DNA of 64,000 nt from Streptomyces albofaciens JCM 4342. Its GTDB lineage: Bacteria; Actinomycetota; Actinomycetes; Streptomycetales; Streptomycetaceae. Both the position numbers and the translations under genes were made by a program. The stretch covers positions 862,501-926,500 of the forward strand of contig NZ_PDCM01000001.1 in assembly GCF_008634025.1 (NCBI RefSeq), in the 5' to 3' direction. Under the pieces are notes generated by a model that had not been told where the DNA came from, did not search any database, and worked only from the letters and a program-made list of their open reading frames with translations. Position 1 is the first letter of the stretch; every line of letters begins with the position of its first letter. Shown one piece after another: positions 1 through 8,256 of the stretch.

Positions 1-296
1 GGGACCGGCTGCCGGGACAGCTGGCGAAGCTGCGGCGGCTGCGCGAGGAGGCGGGCATCCGTACGCCCGCCGAGGCCGGTGCCATCACCGAGCCGCTGTA
101 CGTCGGCGCGCCCGCGTGGGAGGTCGGGCGGTGCACGCTCGCCGGGGCGCCCGAGCGGCTGGCCGACTCGCTCCGGGAGTACGGGGCCATGGGCGTACAG
201 CAGATCCAGGTGCGGTTCCGCAGCCGGAGCCGCGCCGAACTCACCGACCAGATGGCGGCGTTCGCGGAGGAGGTGGCGCCGTACCTCGACAGCTGA
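1..296 (+). CDS. LLM class F420-dependent oxidoreductase, C-terminal fragment
   Basis: The frame is open from base 3 to a TGA at 294-296 and encodes 97 residues; the start lies left of the window. The text ends with a luciferase-like helix pattern (AGAPERLADSLREYGAMGV, then a terminal helix AEEVAPYLDS) typical of the last helices of the F420/FMN TIM-barrel monooxygenase family. These enzymes use reduced deazaflavin or flavin for hydride or oxygen chemistry in the cytoplasm. It is followed after 132 bp by a second LLM gene, so it is probably part of the same catabolic cluster, but a palindrome-rich promoter region separates the two. Substrate unknown. Only the C-terminus is visible, so the family call is moderate. 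Confidence 0.75.
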   Translation, partial: DRLPGQLAKLRRLREEAGIRTPAEAGAITEPLYVGAPAWEVGRCTLAGAPERLADSLREYGAMGVQQIQVRFRSRSRAELTDQMAAFAEEVAPYLDS

Positions 297-316
297 CGCG
301 CGGCACGGGAGCGGTG

Positions 317-333
317 CCTGACGGGCCGTCAGG
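317..333. promoter_or_regulatory. TetR-type operator 1 (17-bp perfect palindrome)
   Basis: CCTGACGG and CCGTCAGG flank a single central G. The inner 15 bp fits the consensus CTGACGGNCCGTCAG that recurs at 376-390, 28583-28597 and 30092-30106. It lies just upstream of a TTGACG -35-like hexamer. It could also act as a small terminator hairpin for the first gene, but its recurrence in other promoters argues for an operator. Confidence 0.7.
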
Positions 334-335
334 TA

Positions 336-364
336 TTGACGCTCCGCCCGCCCGGTGCCACAGT
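336..364 (+). promoter_or_regulatory. Predicted promoter of the LLM/amidohydrolase/ALDH operon
   Basis: TTGACG at 336-341 and a weak CACAGT at 359-364 are separated by 17 bp. It is framed by the two palindromes: operator 1 just upstream and operator 2 over the expected transcription start. This is the arrangement expected for repression. The -10 is poor, so this is inference. Confidence 0.4.
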
Positions 365-372
365 CGGGCCCG

Positions 373-393
373 TAACTGACGTGCCGTCAGTTA
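373..393. promoter_or_regulatory. TetR-type operator 2 (21-bp perfect palindrome)
   Basis: Arms TAACTGACG and CGTCAGTTA surround a 3-bp centre (TGC). The core 376-390 differs from the consensus CTGACGGNCCGTCAG at one base. It sits 36 bp before the GTG start of the LLM gene and overlaps the predicted transcription start. Confidence 0.75.
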
Positions 394-428
394 GTCGCGG
401 CAGGGCGGACGAGGGACGGTGAACCTCC

Positions 429-1553
429 GTGGAATTCGGGCTGTTCGTACAGGGATACGTACCCGCCGCGCGGGCCAGGGTGGACCCCGAGGCGGAGCAC
501 CACGCACTGCTGGAGGAGACCGAGTACGTCATCCAGGCCGACCGGTCCGGGTTCAAGTACGCCTGGGCCTCCGAGCACCACTTCCTGGAGGAGTACTCCC
601 ACCTGTCGGCCAACGACGTGTACCTGGGCTACCTCGCGCACGCCACCGAGCGCATCCACCTCGGCTCCGGGATCTTCAACCCGCTCGCGCCGGTCAACCA
701 CCCGGTCAAGGTCGCCGAGAAGGCGGCCATGCTCGACCACCTCTCCGGGGGCCGCTTCGAGTTCGGCACCGGGCGGGGCGCGGGCAGCCACGAGATCCTG
801 GGGTTCATGCCGGGCGTCACCGACATGAACCACACCAAGGAGCTGTGGGAGGAGACCATCGCCGAGTTCCCCAGGATGTGGCTCCAGGACGAGTACCAGG
901 GCTTCCAGGGGAAGCACTGGCAACTGCCGCCCCGCAAGGTCCTGCCCAAGCCGTACGGGCCCGCCCACCCGCCGATGTGGTACGCGGCCGGCTCGCCGTC
1001 CTCGTACGCCATGGCCGGGAAGAAGGGGCTGGGCGTGCTGGGCTTCAGCGTGCAGAAGGTCGCCGACATGGAGTGGGTCGTCGAGTCGTACAAGACGGCC
1101 GTCGAACAGGCCGAGCCGGTCGGCGCGTACGTCAACGACAACGTCATGGTGACCTCCACCGCGATCTGTGCCGAGACGCACCGCGAGGCGGTCGAGATCG
1201 CCGTCGGGGGCGGGCTCAACTACCTCCAGTCGCTGCTGTTCCGCTACCACGACACCTTCCCGCGCCCCGAGGGCATCCCCGAGTGGCCCGAGCTGCTGCC
1301 CGAGTACACCGAGGAGATCATCGAGCTGCTGATCGCCGAGGAGCTGATGATCTGCGGCGACCCCGACGAGGTCTTCCGGCAGTGCAAGCGCTGGGAGCAG
1401 GCGGGCGCCGACCAGCTCTCCTTCGGCCTGCCGATCGGCGTCTCGCGCGAGGACACCCTCACCACCATCCGGCTGATCGGCGAGCACGTGATCCCGAAGA
1501 TCGACACGGACCCGGTCCACCGGACCGCCCGCTTCCGGCAGGCCGCCGCCTGA
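429..1553 (+). CDS. LLM class flavin/F420-dependent oxidoreductase
   Basis: 374 residues from a GTG start. The N-terminus MEFGLFVQGY, the segment GFKYAWASEHHFLEEYSH and the central LSGGRFEFGTGRGAGSHE are hallmarks of the bacterial luciferase-like TIM-barrel fold; the length is normal for the family. The enzyme is expected to be a cytoplasmic monooxygenase or hydride-transfer oxidoreductase with FMN or F420. It is the first gene after the two operators and is followed 77 bp downstream by an amidohydrolase and then an aldehyde dehydrogenase, which suggests a pathway that oxidises, hydrolyses and then oxidises an aldehyde. No strong Shine-Dalgarno is visible before the GTG. Substrate and cofactor are not determined. 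Confidence 0.9.
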   Translation: MEFGLFVQGYVPAARARVDPEAEHHALLEETEYVIQADRSGFKYAWASEHHFLEEYSHLSANDVYLGYLAHATERIHLGSGIFNPLAPVNHPVKVAEKAAMLDHLSGGRFEFGTGRGAGSHEILGFMPGVTDMNHTKELWEETIAEFPRMWLQDEYQGFQGKHWQLPPRKVLPKPYGPAHPPMWYAAGSPSSYAMAGKKGLGVLGFSVQKVADMEWVVESYKTAVEQAEPVGAYVNDNVMVTSTAICAETHREAVEIAVGGGLNYLQSLLFRYHDTFPRPEGIPEWPELLPEYTEEIIELLIAEELMICGDPDEVFRQCKRWEQAGADQLSFGLPIGVSREDTLTTIRLIGEHVIPKIDTDPVHRTARFRQAAA

Positions 1554-1630
1554 GCGGGCCGCCGCCCGACCGGGCCGTCACCTGAGCAGGCCGCCGCCCG
1601 GCCAGGCCGCTCCGAGCGAAAGGGACCCGG

Positions 1631-3361
1631 ATGCTCGACCACCTGATCAAGGGCGCCACGATCGTCGACGGCACCGGCGCCCCCGCGTACCAGGCCGACC
1701 TCGCCGTCCACCAGGGCCGTATCGCCGCCGTCGGCCGGATCACCGACCCCGCCCGCACGACCGAGGACGCCCACGGCCTCGTCCTGACGCCCGGCTTCGT
1801 GGACCCGCACACCCACTACGACGCCCAGCTGTTCTGGGACCCCTGTGCGACCCCCTCCATGCACCACGGCGTCACCACCGTCGCGGGCGGCAACTGCGGC
1901 TTCACCCTCGCCCCGCTCAACCCGGACCGCCCCGGCGACGCCGACTACACCCGCCGCATGATGAGCCGGGTCGAGGGGATGTCGCTGGCCGCGCTGGAAC
2001 AGGGCGCGCCGTGGAACTGGTCCACCTTCGGCGAGTACCTGGACGCCCTGGAGGGCCGCACCGCCGTCAACGCGGGCTTCATGGTCGGCCACTGCGCGCT
2101 GCGCCGCCACGTCATGGGCCCCGACGCGATCGGCGGACAGCCCACGGATGCCCAGTTGGACGCCATGCTCCGGCTCTTGCACGAGGCCATGGACGCGGGC
2201 GCCTGGGGCCTGTCCACCACCCAGTCCTCGACCCACGCGGACGGCGACGGCCGGCCGGTCGCCTCCCGGCACGCCCGCCCCGCCGAACTCCTCGCCCTGT
2301 CCCGCGCGGTCGCCGACCACGAGGGCACCCAGCTGGAAGCGATCGTCGCCGGCTGCCTCGACCGGTTCGCGGACGAGGAGATCGACCTGCTCGTGGAGAT
2401 GACGGCCGCCGCCGGACGCCCGCTGAACTGGAACGTGCTGACCATCGACAGCGCCGTACCGGAACGCGTGCCCCGGCAGCTGGAGGCGAGCGAACGCGCC
2501 CGCAAGGCGGGCGGCCGGATCGTCGCCCTCACCATGCCGATCCTCACCCCGATGAACATGTCCCTGCGCACCTTCTGCGCCCTCAACCTCATCCCCGGCT
2601 GGGGCGACGTCCTCGCCCTGCCCGTACCGGAGCGCATCGCCCGGCTCCGCGACCCCGCCGTACAGGAGGAGATGCTGCGGCGCGCGGCGAGCGAGGAGGC
2701 GGGCGTCTTCCGGCGGCTGACGGACTTCGCCCGGTACGTCATCGGCGACACGTACTCCGCCGCCAACGCCGGGCTCTCCGGCCGCGTGGTCGGCGACATC
2801 GCCGCCGAGCGCGGCCAGGACCCCTTCCGCTGCCTGGTCGAGATCTGCGCCGCGGACGACCTGCGCACCGTCCTGTGGCCGATGCCCACCGACAACGACC
2901 CGGAGAGCTGGGCGCTGCGGCAGCGCACCTGGCAGCACGAGGACGTCCTGCTGGGCGGCTCCGACGCGGGCGCCCACCTGGACCGCATGTGCGGCGCCCC
3001 GTACACGACCCGCTTCCTCGGCGACTGTCTGCGCGGCCGGAAGCTGGTGGACCTGGAGACGGCCGTACGGATGCTGACCGACGACCCGGCGCGGCTGTTC
3101 GGGCTGCGCGACCGCGGCCGGATCGCCGTCGGCCACCACGCCGACCTGGTGCTCCTCGACCCGGAGCGGATCGACGCGGGCCCGGCCACGCTGGTGCACG
3201 ACCTGCCGGGGGACAGCCCGCGGCTGGACTCGCGGGCGGCCGGGATCGTGAGCGTACGGGTCAACGGCGTCGAGACGGTGCGGGACGGCGAGGTGACCGG
3301 GGCGGTGCCGGGCAGGGTGCTGCGGTCCGGGCGGGACACCGGGACGGTGCGTACGCGGTGA
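1631..3361 (+). CDS. D-aminoacylase / N-acyl-D-amino-acid deacylase family amidohydrolase
   Basis: 576 residues; ATG preceded by AAAGGGA. The metal-binding HxH lies in GFVDPHTHYDAQ (about residues 58-69), the D-aminoacylase-type GGNCGF motif follows, and the late metal or catalytic Asp is in LLGGSDAGAHLDRM. The C-terminal HHADLVLLDP returns to the small beta-sandwich domain, as in cyclic amidohydrolases. The usual family length is 480-580 residues. These zinc enzymes cleave amide bonds such as N-acyl-D-amino acids. The stop codon overlaps the start of the aldehyde dehydrogenase (GTGA), so the two are translationally coupled. Many members annotated as D-aminoacylase act on other amides, so the substrate is open. 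Confidence 0.88.
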   Translation: MLDHLIKGATIVDGTGAPAYQADLAVHQGRIAAVGRITDPARTTEDAHGLVLTPGFVDPHTHYDAQLFWDPCATPSMHHGVTTVAGGNCGFTLAPLNPDRPGDADYTRRMMSRVEGMSLAALEQGAPWNWSTFGEYLDALEGRTAVNAGFMVGHCALRRHVMGPDAIGGQPTDAQLDAMLRLLHEAMDAGAWGLSTTQSSTHADGDGRPVASRHARPAELLALSRAVADHEGTQLEAIVAGCLDRFADEEIDLLVEMTAAAGRPLNWNVLTIDSAVPERVPRQLEASERARKAGGRIVALTMPILTPMNMSLRTFCALNLIPGWGDVLALPVPERIARLRDPAVQEEMLRRAASEEAGVFRRLTDFARYVIGDTYSAANAGLSGRVVGDIAAERGQDPFRCLVEICAADDLRTVLWPMPTDNDPESWALRQRTWQHEDVLLGGSDAGAHLDRMCGAPYTTRFLGDCLRGRKLVDLETAVRMLTDDPARLFGLRDRGRIAVGHHADLVLLDPERIDAGPATLVHDLPGDSPRLDSRAAGIVSVRVNGVETVRDGEVTGAVPGRVLRSGRDTGTVRTR

Positions 3362-4851
3362 GCGCGTTCTCCGACGCGGCCCCGCCCCGTCCCGAGCGGC
3401 TGCTGATCGGCGGCGAGTGGACCGCGCCCGACCGCGGGCACTACGAGGTGATCGACCCGGCGACCGAAGAAGTCGTCGGGCTGGCGGCGGAGGCGAGCCG
3501 CGACCAGGTGCACGCGGCGGCCCGCGCGGCACGCGAGGCGTTCGAACCGTGGTCGCGCACCGCGCCCGGGACGCGGGCGCGGGTCCTGGACCGGGCCGCC
3601 GCGATCCTGGCGCGCAACCTGGAGCCGTACGCCCGGCTCGCGCGCGCGGAGACCGGCGCGACGGCCGGCACGGCGCGCGCGATGCAGGTCGGCGTCGCCG
3701 TCGCCCGACTCAGGAGGTACGCGCGCGGAGCGCTGGAGCCCGTGGAAACGCCCCTCCCGCCGCAGATCAACGAGGCGGGCCCGTTCGGGAAGGCGGCCGT
3801 CCTCGGCGCGCTCGCGGTCCGCCGCCCCGTGGGCGTCGTCACCTGCATCACCTCGTACAACAACCCGTGGGCCAACCCGGCGGGCAAGATCGCGCCCGCT
3901 CTGGCCATGGGCAACACTGTCGTGATCAAGCCCGCGCCGCAGGACCCGCTCTCCGTCCACCGCCTGGCCGAGGCGCTCCAGGAGGCGCTGGGCGAGGCCG
4001 GGGCGCCACCGGGTGTGCTGAACCTGGTGACCGGCAGGGACCCTGCGGTGGGCGAGGCCGCGGTGGACTCCCCGGACGTGGACATGGTCAGCTTCACCGG
4101 TTCCACGGCCGTCGGGCAGCGCATCGCCGAGGTGTGCGGGCGGGACATGAAACGTCAGCTCATGGAGCTGGGCGGCAAAGGGGCCGCGCTGGTCTTCGAC
4201 GACGCCGACCTGGACGCGGCGGTGGCCGGCATCGGCACCACGTACTCCTTCTACAGCGGACAGATCTGTACGGCGCCGACGCGCGTCCTCGCCCAGCGCG
4301 GCATCCACGACCGGCTGGTGGAGAAGCTGGCCGCCTACGCGGCGCGGCTGAAGACCGGCGACCCCGGCGAGCGGGACACGGTCGTCGGGCCGCTGATCTC
4401 CGCCGCGCATCGCGACCGCGTCGAGTCGTACGTCGAACTGGGCCGCAAGGAAGGCGCCCGCCTGATCACCGGCGGCGACCGCCCGCCCCTCCCGCGCGGC
4501 TTCTACACGGCCCCCGCCCTCCTCACCGACTGCACCCCCGCCATGCGGGTCGTACGGGAGGAGATCTTCGGCCCGGTGGTCGTCGTCCTCCCTTTCGCCG
4601 ACGAGGAGGAGGCCGTCGCGCTCGCCAACGACACCGATTACGGCCTGCTGGACTACGTGTGGTCCGGCGACGTGGCGCGCGCGTTCCGGGTGGCGGGGCG
4701 GCTGCGCGCGGGCGGCGTCGGCGTCAACACGGTCGGCCGCAACATGGAGGCGCCGTTCGGCGGCTTCAAGCGGAGCGGGGTGGGGCGCGACGTCGGCTCG
4801 TACGCGCTGCACGCGTACAGCGAGACGCAGGCGGTGGTGTGGCCGGGGTGA
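3358..4851 (+). CDS. Aldehyde dehydrogenase family protein
   Basis: 497 residues from a GTG whose last bases overlap the amidohydrolase stop. N-terminal IGGEWTAP begins the classic ALDH fold. The cofactor-binding region holds FTGSTAVGQ; the general-base Glu is in MELGGKGAALVF, and the catalytic Cys is in YSGQICTAPTRVL. The C-terminus EAPFGGFKRSGVGRD matches the family. It should oxidise an aldehyde to its acid with NAD(P)+ in the cytoplasm. As the last gene of the operator-controlled operon it probably handles an aldehyde made by the LLM or amidohydrolase step. The ORF is open much further upstream, but that stretch is out of phase with the real amidohydrolase. Confidence 0.93.
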   Translation: MSAFSDAAPPRPERLLIGGEWTAPDRGHYEVIDPATEEVVGLAAEASRDQVHAAARAAREAFEPWSRTAPGTRARVLDRAAAILARNLEPYARLARAETGATAGTARAMQVGVAVARLRRYARGALEPVETPLPPQINEAGPFGKAAVLGALAVRRPVGVVTCITSYNNPWANPAGKIAPALAMGNTVVIKPAPQDPLSVHRLAEALQEALGEAGAPPGVLNLVTGRDPAVGEAAVDSPDVDMVSFTGSTAVGQRIAEVCGRDMKRQLMELGGKGAALVFDDADLDAAVAGIGTTYSFYSGQICTAPTRVLAQRGIHDRLVEKLAAYAARLKTGDPGERDTVVGPLISAAHRDRVESYVELGRKEGARLITGGDRPPLPRGFYTAPALLTDCTPAMRVVREEIFGPVVVVLPFADEEEAVALANDTDYGLLDYVWSGDVARAFRVAGRLRAGGVGVNTVGRNMEAPFGGFKRSGVGRDVGSYALHAYSETQAVVWPG

Positions 4852-4910
4852 GGCCGGGAAGACCGGGGCGAGAAGGGACGGGAAAATTTTGAAACGGGAC
4901 GAAACGGGCG

Positions 4911-4931
4911 GGGCTGCGGTTCCCGCAGTCC
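4911..4931 (+). terminator. Hairpin terminator after the aldehyde dehydrogenase
   Basis: A stem of CTGCGG and CCGCAG with a 3-nt loop extends to 9 bp with one G-U pair, 60 nt after the stop codon. There is no U-tract, as usual in Streptomyces. Confidence 0.5.
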
Positions 4932-5136
4932 GGAACTCGACGGTACGACCTTCAAGTTACCGACCGTAACGGGCAGGCTGCCTTGCAAACCGCGACCGCT
5001 GAACGCTTCACGCCTCACGAAGCGAGGAAACCGGCGCCGCCCAAGGGTGGATCTTCAGCCCCACGATGCGGAAACAGCAGCCCTTAACGTCCTGTTCATG
5101 GTTCAGGCAGACCCCCGGCTCCGGGCCGGAGACACG
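4932..5136 (+). promoter_or_regulatory. Leader/promoter region of the APC permease
   Basis: This gene-free stretch has lower coding bias than its flanks. It holds GTTAC/GTAAC half-sites around 4956-4970 and a small hairpin CGCTTC...GAAGCG at 5004-5024. No riboswitch class could be assigned. The ORF is open from 5047, but third-position GC is low until about 5137, so 5047-5136 is treated as leader. Confidence 0.35.
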
Positions 5137-6675
5137 GTGACGAGGGCAGGCGGCGCGGCCGGCGGCGGCGCCGGCGGGACCCGCGGCAAGGGCCTGAGCG
5201 GCAACTCCGTCGGCCTGCTCGGCAGCGCCGTCATCGGCGTCTCGACCGTCGCCCCCGTCTACTGCCTGACCTCGACCCTCGGGCCCACCGTCGGCGAGGT
5301 CGGCCTCCAGATGCCGGCCGTCTTCCTCGCGGGCTTCCTGCCGATGCTGCTGGTCGCCTTCGCCTACCGCGAGCTGAACAAGGCCGTCCCCGACTGCGGT
5401 ACGTCCTTCACCTGGTCGGTGAAGGCCTTCGGCCCCCGTATCGGCTGGATGTGCGGCTGGGGCCTGGTGATCGCCACGATCATCGTCCTCTCCAACCTCG
5501 CCGGCGTGGCCACCTCCTTCTTCTGGCTCCTGCTCGGCGAACTCACCGGCAGCGACGCCATCGCCGCGCTGGACGGCAACAAGGCCGTGCACGTCCTGAC
5601 CTGCCTGGCCTTCATCGCCCTCGCGACGGCCGTCAGCTACCGCGGCATGACCGCCACCAAGGGCGTCCAGTACGCACTGGTGGGTCTGCAACTCGCCGTG
5701 CTGGCCGTCTTCGTGGCCCTGGCCTTCGCCAAATCCGGCTCCGGCGACTTCCCCGGCTCCCTCCACTTCTCCCTCGCCTGGCTGAACCCCTTCGCCGTCC
5801 AGTCCTTCTCCGCCTTCACCGCGGGCCTGTCCCTGTCGATCTTCATGTTCTGGGGCTGGGACGCCTGCCTGACCGTCAACGAGGAGACCGCCGGAAGTGA
5901 GCGCACCCCCGGCCGCGCCGCCCTCCTCGCCATGGTCGTCCTCATCGGCTCGTACCTGCTGACCGCCGTCGCCGCCCAGATGTACTCGGGCGTCGGCGCG
6001 AAGGGCCCCGGACTCGGCAACCCCGACACCGCCGACAACGTCTTCGCGGCCCTCGCCCACCCCGTGATGGGCCCGGTCCTCGGCGTGTTCCTCTTCGTCG
6101 CGGTCCTCGCCTCCGCCGCCGCCAGCCTCCAGACCACCTTCATCCCGGTGGCCCGCACGGTCCTGGCGATGAGCGCCTACGAGGCCCTGCCGCCGTCCTT
6201 CGCCCGCGTCCACCCGCGCTTCCGCTCACCGGCCCGCGCCACCGTCGCGGCGGGCGTCGCCACCGGTGTCTTCTACGCCGGGATGACCTTCCTCTCCCAG
6301 CACGTCCTCGTCGACACCATCTACGCCCTCGGCCTGATGATCTGCTTCTACTACGCGATCACGGCCTTCGCCTGCGCCTGGTACTTCCGCCGCGAACTCC
6401 GCCGCTCCGCCCGCGACCTGCTCTTCAAGGGCGTCTTCCCGGCCGCCGGCGGCGTGCTCCTGTCCGCCGTCTTCTTCAAGACCCTCATCGACATGTGGAA
6501 CCCGGCCTACGGCTCCGGCAGCTCCGTCCTCGGCGTCGGCTCGGTCTTCGTCATCGGCGTCGGCCTGCTGCTGCTCGGCTTCGTCCTCATGCTCGTGATG
6601 CGGCGGCGGAGCCCGGCCTTCTTCCGGGGCGAGGTGCTGGGGCGCGGGACGCCGGCGCTGGTGGTGGAGGAGTAG
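5137..6675 (+). CDS. APC family amino acid/polyamine permease
   Basis: About 512 residues from GTG 5137, chosen because GGAG lies 5 nt upstream and Streptomyces-like third-position GC begins there; ATG 5098 or GTG 5047 are alternatives. About 12 hydrophobic segments are visible. The first, NSVGLLGSAVIGVSTVAPVY, carries the glycine-rich helix-1 break typical of APC transporters. It should import an amino acid or amine at the cytoplasmic membrane by proton symport or exchange. It stands alone: a terminator follows and the next operon has its own operator. Substrate cannot be read from sequence. Confidence 0.9.
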   Translation: MTRAGGAAGGGAGGTRGKGLSGNSVGLLGSAVIGVSTVAPVYCLTSTLGPTVGEVGLQMPAVFLAGFLPMLLVAFAYRELNKAVPDCGTSFTWSVKAFGPRIGWMCGWGLVIATIIVLSNLAGVATSFFWLLLGELTGSDAIAALDGNKAVHVLTCLAFIALATAVSYRGMTATKGVQYALVGLQLAVLAVFVALAFAKSGSGDFPGSLHFSLAWLNPFAVQSFSAFTAGLSLSIFMFWGWDACLTVNEETAGSERTPGRAALLAMVVLIGSYLLTAVAAQMYSGVGAKGPGLGNPDTADNVFAALAHPVMGPVLGVFLFVAVLASAAASLQTTFIPVARTVLAMSAYEALPPSFARVHPRFRSPARATVAAGVATGVFYAGMTFLSQHVLVDTIYALGLMICFYYAITAFACAWYFRRELRRSARDLLFKGVFPAAGGVLLSAVFFKTLIDMWNPAYGSGSSVLGVGSVFVIGVGLLLLGFVLMLVMRRRSPAFFRGEVLGRGTPALVVEE

Positions 6676-6679
6676 GGGG

Positions 6680-6713
6680 CGTACGAGGCGTCGCGCCTCC
6701 TGCCGCTCGTACG
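6680..6713 (+). terminator. Terminator hairpin after the permease
   Basis: CGTACGAG (6680-6687) pairs with CTCGTACG (6706-6713); a small inner GCG/CGC pair lies in the loop. It begins 4 nt after the permease stop codon and ends 4 bp before the next palindrome. Confidence 0.6.
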
Positions 6714-6717
6714 GATT

Positions 6718-6747
6718 GCTAGCATCCTAGCCAGCTAGGATGCTAGC
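6718..6747. promoter_or_regulatory. 30-bp perfect palindromic operator before the RHH gene
   Basis: Arms GCTAGCATCCTAG and CTAGGATGCTAGC (13 bp each, perfect) flank CCAG. It ends 8 bp before the GTG of a ribbon-helix-helix protein gene and covers a TAGGAT -10-like hexamer at 6736-6741. RHH repressors usually bind such repeats and control their own operon, so autoregulation is the natural inference. Confidence 0.75.
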
Positions 6748-6755
6748 CTCTCCTC

Positions 6756-6947
6756 GTGGGAGATGAGGAAGTCAAGCAGTTCAACGTCTACCTGCCGGTC
6801 TCGCTGATCAAGCAGGTCAAGTACCACGCCCTCGACACGGGCAGCTCCTTGTCCGCCCTGGTGGCGGACGCGCTGCGCGCCTATCTGGACGAGCACGGCG
6901 AGCGGAACCGCGATGCGAGGGGAAAGGGGAACCGAGATGGTGACTGA
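6756..6947 (+). CDS. Ribbon-helix-helix (CopG/Arc-type) DNA-binding protein
   Basis: 63 residues from GTG 6756. The opening [40 protein letters not shown] has the alternating strand followed by two helices of the RHH fold. A charged tail follows. Such dimers insert a two-stranded sheet into the DNA major groove. No Shine-Dalgarno is visible and the start is only 8 bp from the palindrome, so the transcript is leaderless or nearly so. The gene overlaps the following VOC gene by 11 bp. It could be an antitoxin, but the next genes do not look like toxins, so a dedicated repressor of this operon is more likely. Confidence 0.8.
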   Translation: MGDEEVKQFNVYLPVSLIKQVKYHALDTGSSLSALVADALRAYLDEHGERNRDARGKGNRDGD

Positions 6948-7281
6948 GGGAGTCGAAGCCGTCTTCCTGGAGACGCACAACTGGGGAAAGACCGCGAGGT
7001 TCTTCCAGTCCCTGGGCTATGAGCTGGAATTCGACACCGGCCACAACTCCGGACAACTGCGCAACGGCGACGGGCCGTACGTCTTCATCGCCGAGGTGCC
7101 CGAGGACCGCGAGCCCGGGACGAGGGTCGTCCTGAAGGTGCCGGACGAGGACGCGTTCCGCCCCGGCCCGGACGTCGAGCTGGTCACGCCCTTCGAGGAC
7201 ACCCACTTCGGGACCAGGATGGCGACCGTGCGCGACCCCGACGGACGACTGTGGAGCCTCCAGGCTCCCGCCAAGGGCTGA
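6937..7281 (+). CDS. VOC (glyoxalase/bleomycin-resistance fold) family protein
   Basis: 114 residues. ATG 6937 has AAAGGGGA at good spacing and overlaps the RHH gene end. The beta-alpha-beta-beta-beta pattern is visible: [23 protein letters not shown] at the start and [18 protein letters not shown] at the end, the last being the usual VOC signature. Members are metal-dependent lyases, dioxygenases, or drug-binding resistance proteins. Possible metal ligands are His and Glu residues (for example H17 and H89), but the set cannot be fixed by eye. The position between a repressor and a methyltransferase is consistent with a small detoxification or resistance unit. Confidence 0.88.
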   Translation: MVTEGVEAVFLETHNWGKTARFFQSLGYELEFDTGHNSGQLRNGDGPYVFIAEVPEDREPGTRVVLKVPDEDAFRPGPDVELVTPFEDTHFGTRMATVRDPDGRLWSLQAPAKG

Positions 7282-7302
7282 CCGGCCGAAGGAGGCGTCA
7301 CC

Positions 7303-8160
7303 ATGCTGAACGAGGTCACCGAAGCGCCCGACAACACCGCGGTGCGCTGCGCGCTGTGGCGGGCGATGCACGTACGGGTCGACGCGCCTCCCCACGTACT
7401 GGAGGACGAGGTCGGCCTGCGCCTGGTGGATCCCGGCCCCGACTGGCCGAAGCGCCCGGACATGGACCCCGAGGCCACCCGCGCGTTCCGGGCGGCGATG
7501 GTGGCCCGCGCCCGGTTCGCGGAGGACCTGGTCGCCGAGCAGGCCGGGCAGGGCGTCACCCAGTACGTCATCCTGGGCGCCGGCCTGGACACGTTCGCCC
7601 AGCGCAGGCCCGAACTCGCCGCCCGCTTGCGCGTGTTCGAGATCGACCAACCCGCCACCCAGTCCTTCAAGCGCCGGCGCCTGACCCGACTCGGCTACGG
7701 CGTCCCCGAAGGGCTGCGCCTGGTGCCGGTCGACTTCGAGGCGGGCGAGTCGTGGTGGGAGCGGCTGGCCGCGGCCGGATTCGAACCGGACCGCCCGGCG
7801 GTCATCGTCTCCACCGGCGTCAGCATGTACCTCACGGAGGACGCGATCGCGGCCACACTGCGCCGGATCGCCGCCCTCGCACCGGGATCGACCCTCGCCA
7901 TGTCCTTCCTGCTGCCGTCCGACCTGGTCGCCGAGGCGGACCGCCCCGGCCTCCGCACGAGCCAGGAAGGGGCACGCGCCTCCGGCACACCGTTCGTCAG
8001 CTTCTTCTCCCCACAGGACATGCTGACCCTGGCCCGGGAAGCCGGCCTCGAAAATGCCCGCCACGTACCTGGGTCCGTACTCGCCGAGCGCTACTTCGCC
8101 GACCGCACGGACGGCCTCCGTCCGTCCAGCGGTGAGGACTTCCTGATGGCCACGGTCTGA
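7303..8160 (+). CDS. Class I SAM-dependent methyltransferase (leucine carboxyl methyltransferase-like)
   Basis: 285 residues, ATG with GAAGGAGG 7 nt upstream, 21 bp after the VOC gene. Motif I is QYVILGAGLDTFAQRRPE, and the following acidic loop FEIDQPATQSFKRRRL is typical of the PPM/LCM family of O- or carboxyl-methyltransferases common in actinobacteria. VIVSTGVSMYLTEDAI matches the later motif region. The enzyme should transfer a methyl group from SAM to a small molecule in the cytoplasm. Third gene of the palindrome-controlled operon; methylation plus VOC binding under one repressor suggests modification of a toxic or signalling small molecule (inference). Confidence 0.88.
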   Translation: MLNEVTEAPDNTAVRCALWRAMHVRVDAPPHVLEDEVGLRLVDPGPDWPKRPDMDPEATRAFRAAMVARARFAEDLVAEQAGQGVTQYVILGAGLDTFAQRRPELAARLRVFEIDQPATQSFKRRRLTRLGYGVPEGLRLVPVDFEAGESWWERLAAAGFEPDRPAVIVSTGVSMYLTEDAIAATLRRIAALAPGSTLAMSFLLPSDLVAEADRPGLRTSQEGARASGTPFVSFFSPQDMLTLAREAGLENARHVPGSVLAERYFADRTDGLRPSSGEDFLMATV

Positions 8161-8256
8161 CCCGATGGCGGTCGGCCTCTGGAAGTTCCGCTGTCCGAGG
8201 GCAGCACCCCTCATCTCCACACGTCACCGCCGGCCGACGGGGACCCGGCCCGGTGC

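Noticed and set aside
4932..5136. Possible riboswitch in the APC permease leader
   Set aside because: I could not match the conserved cores of any riboswitch class I know; only a small hairpin and a short palindrome are clear.
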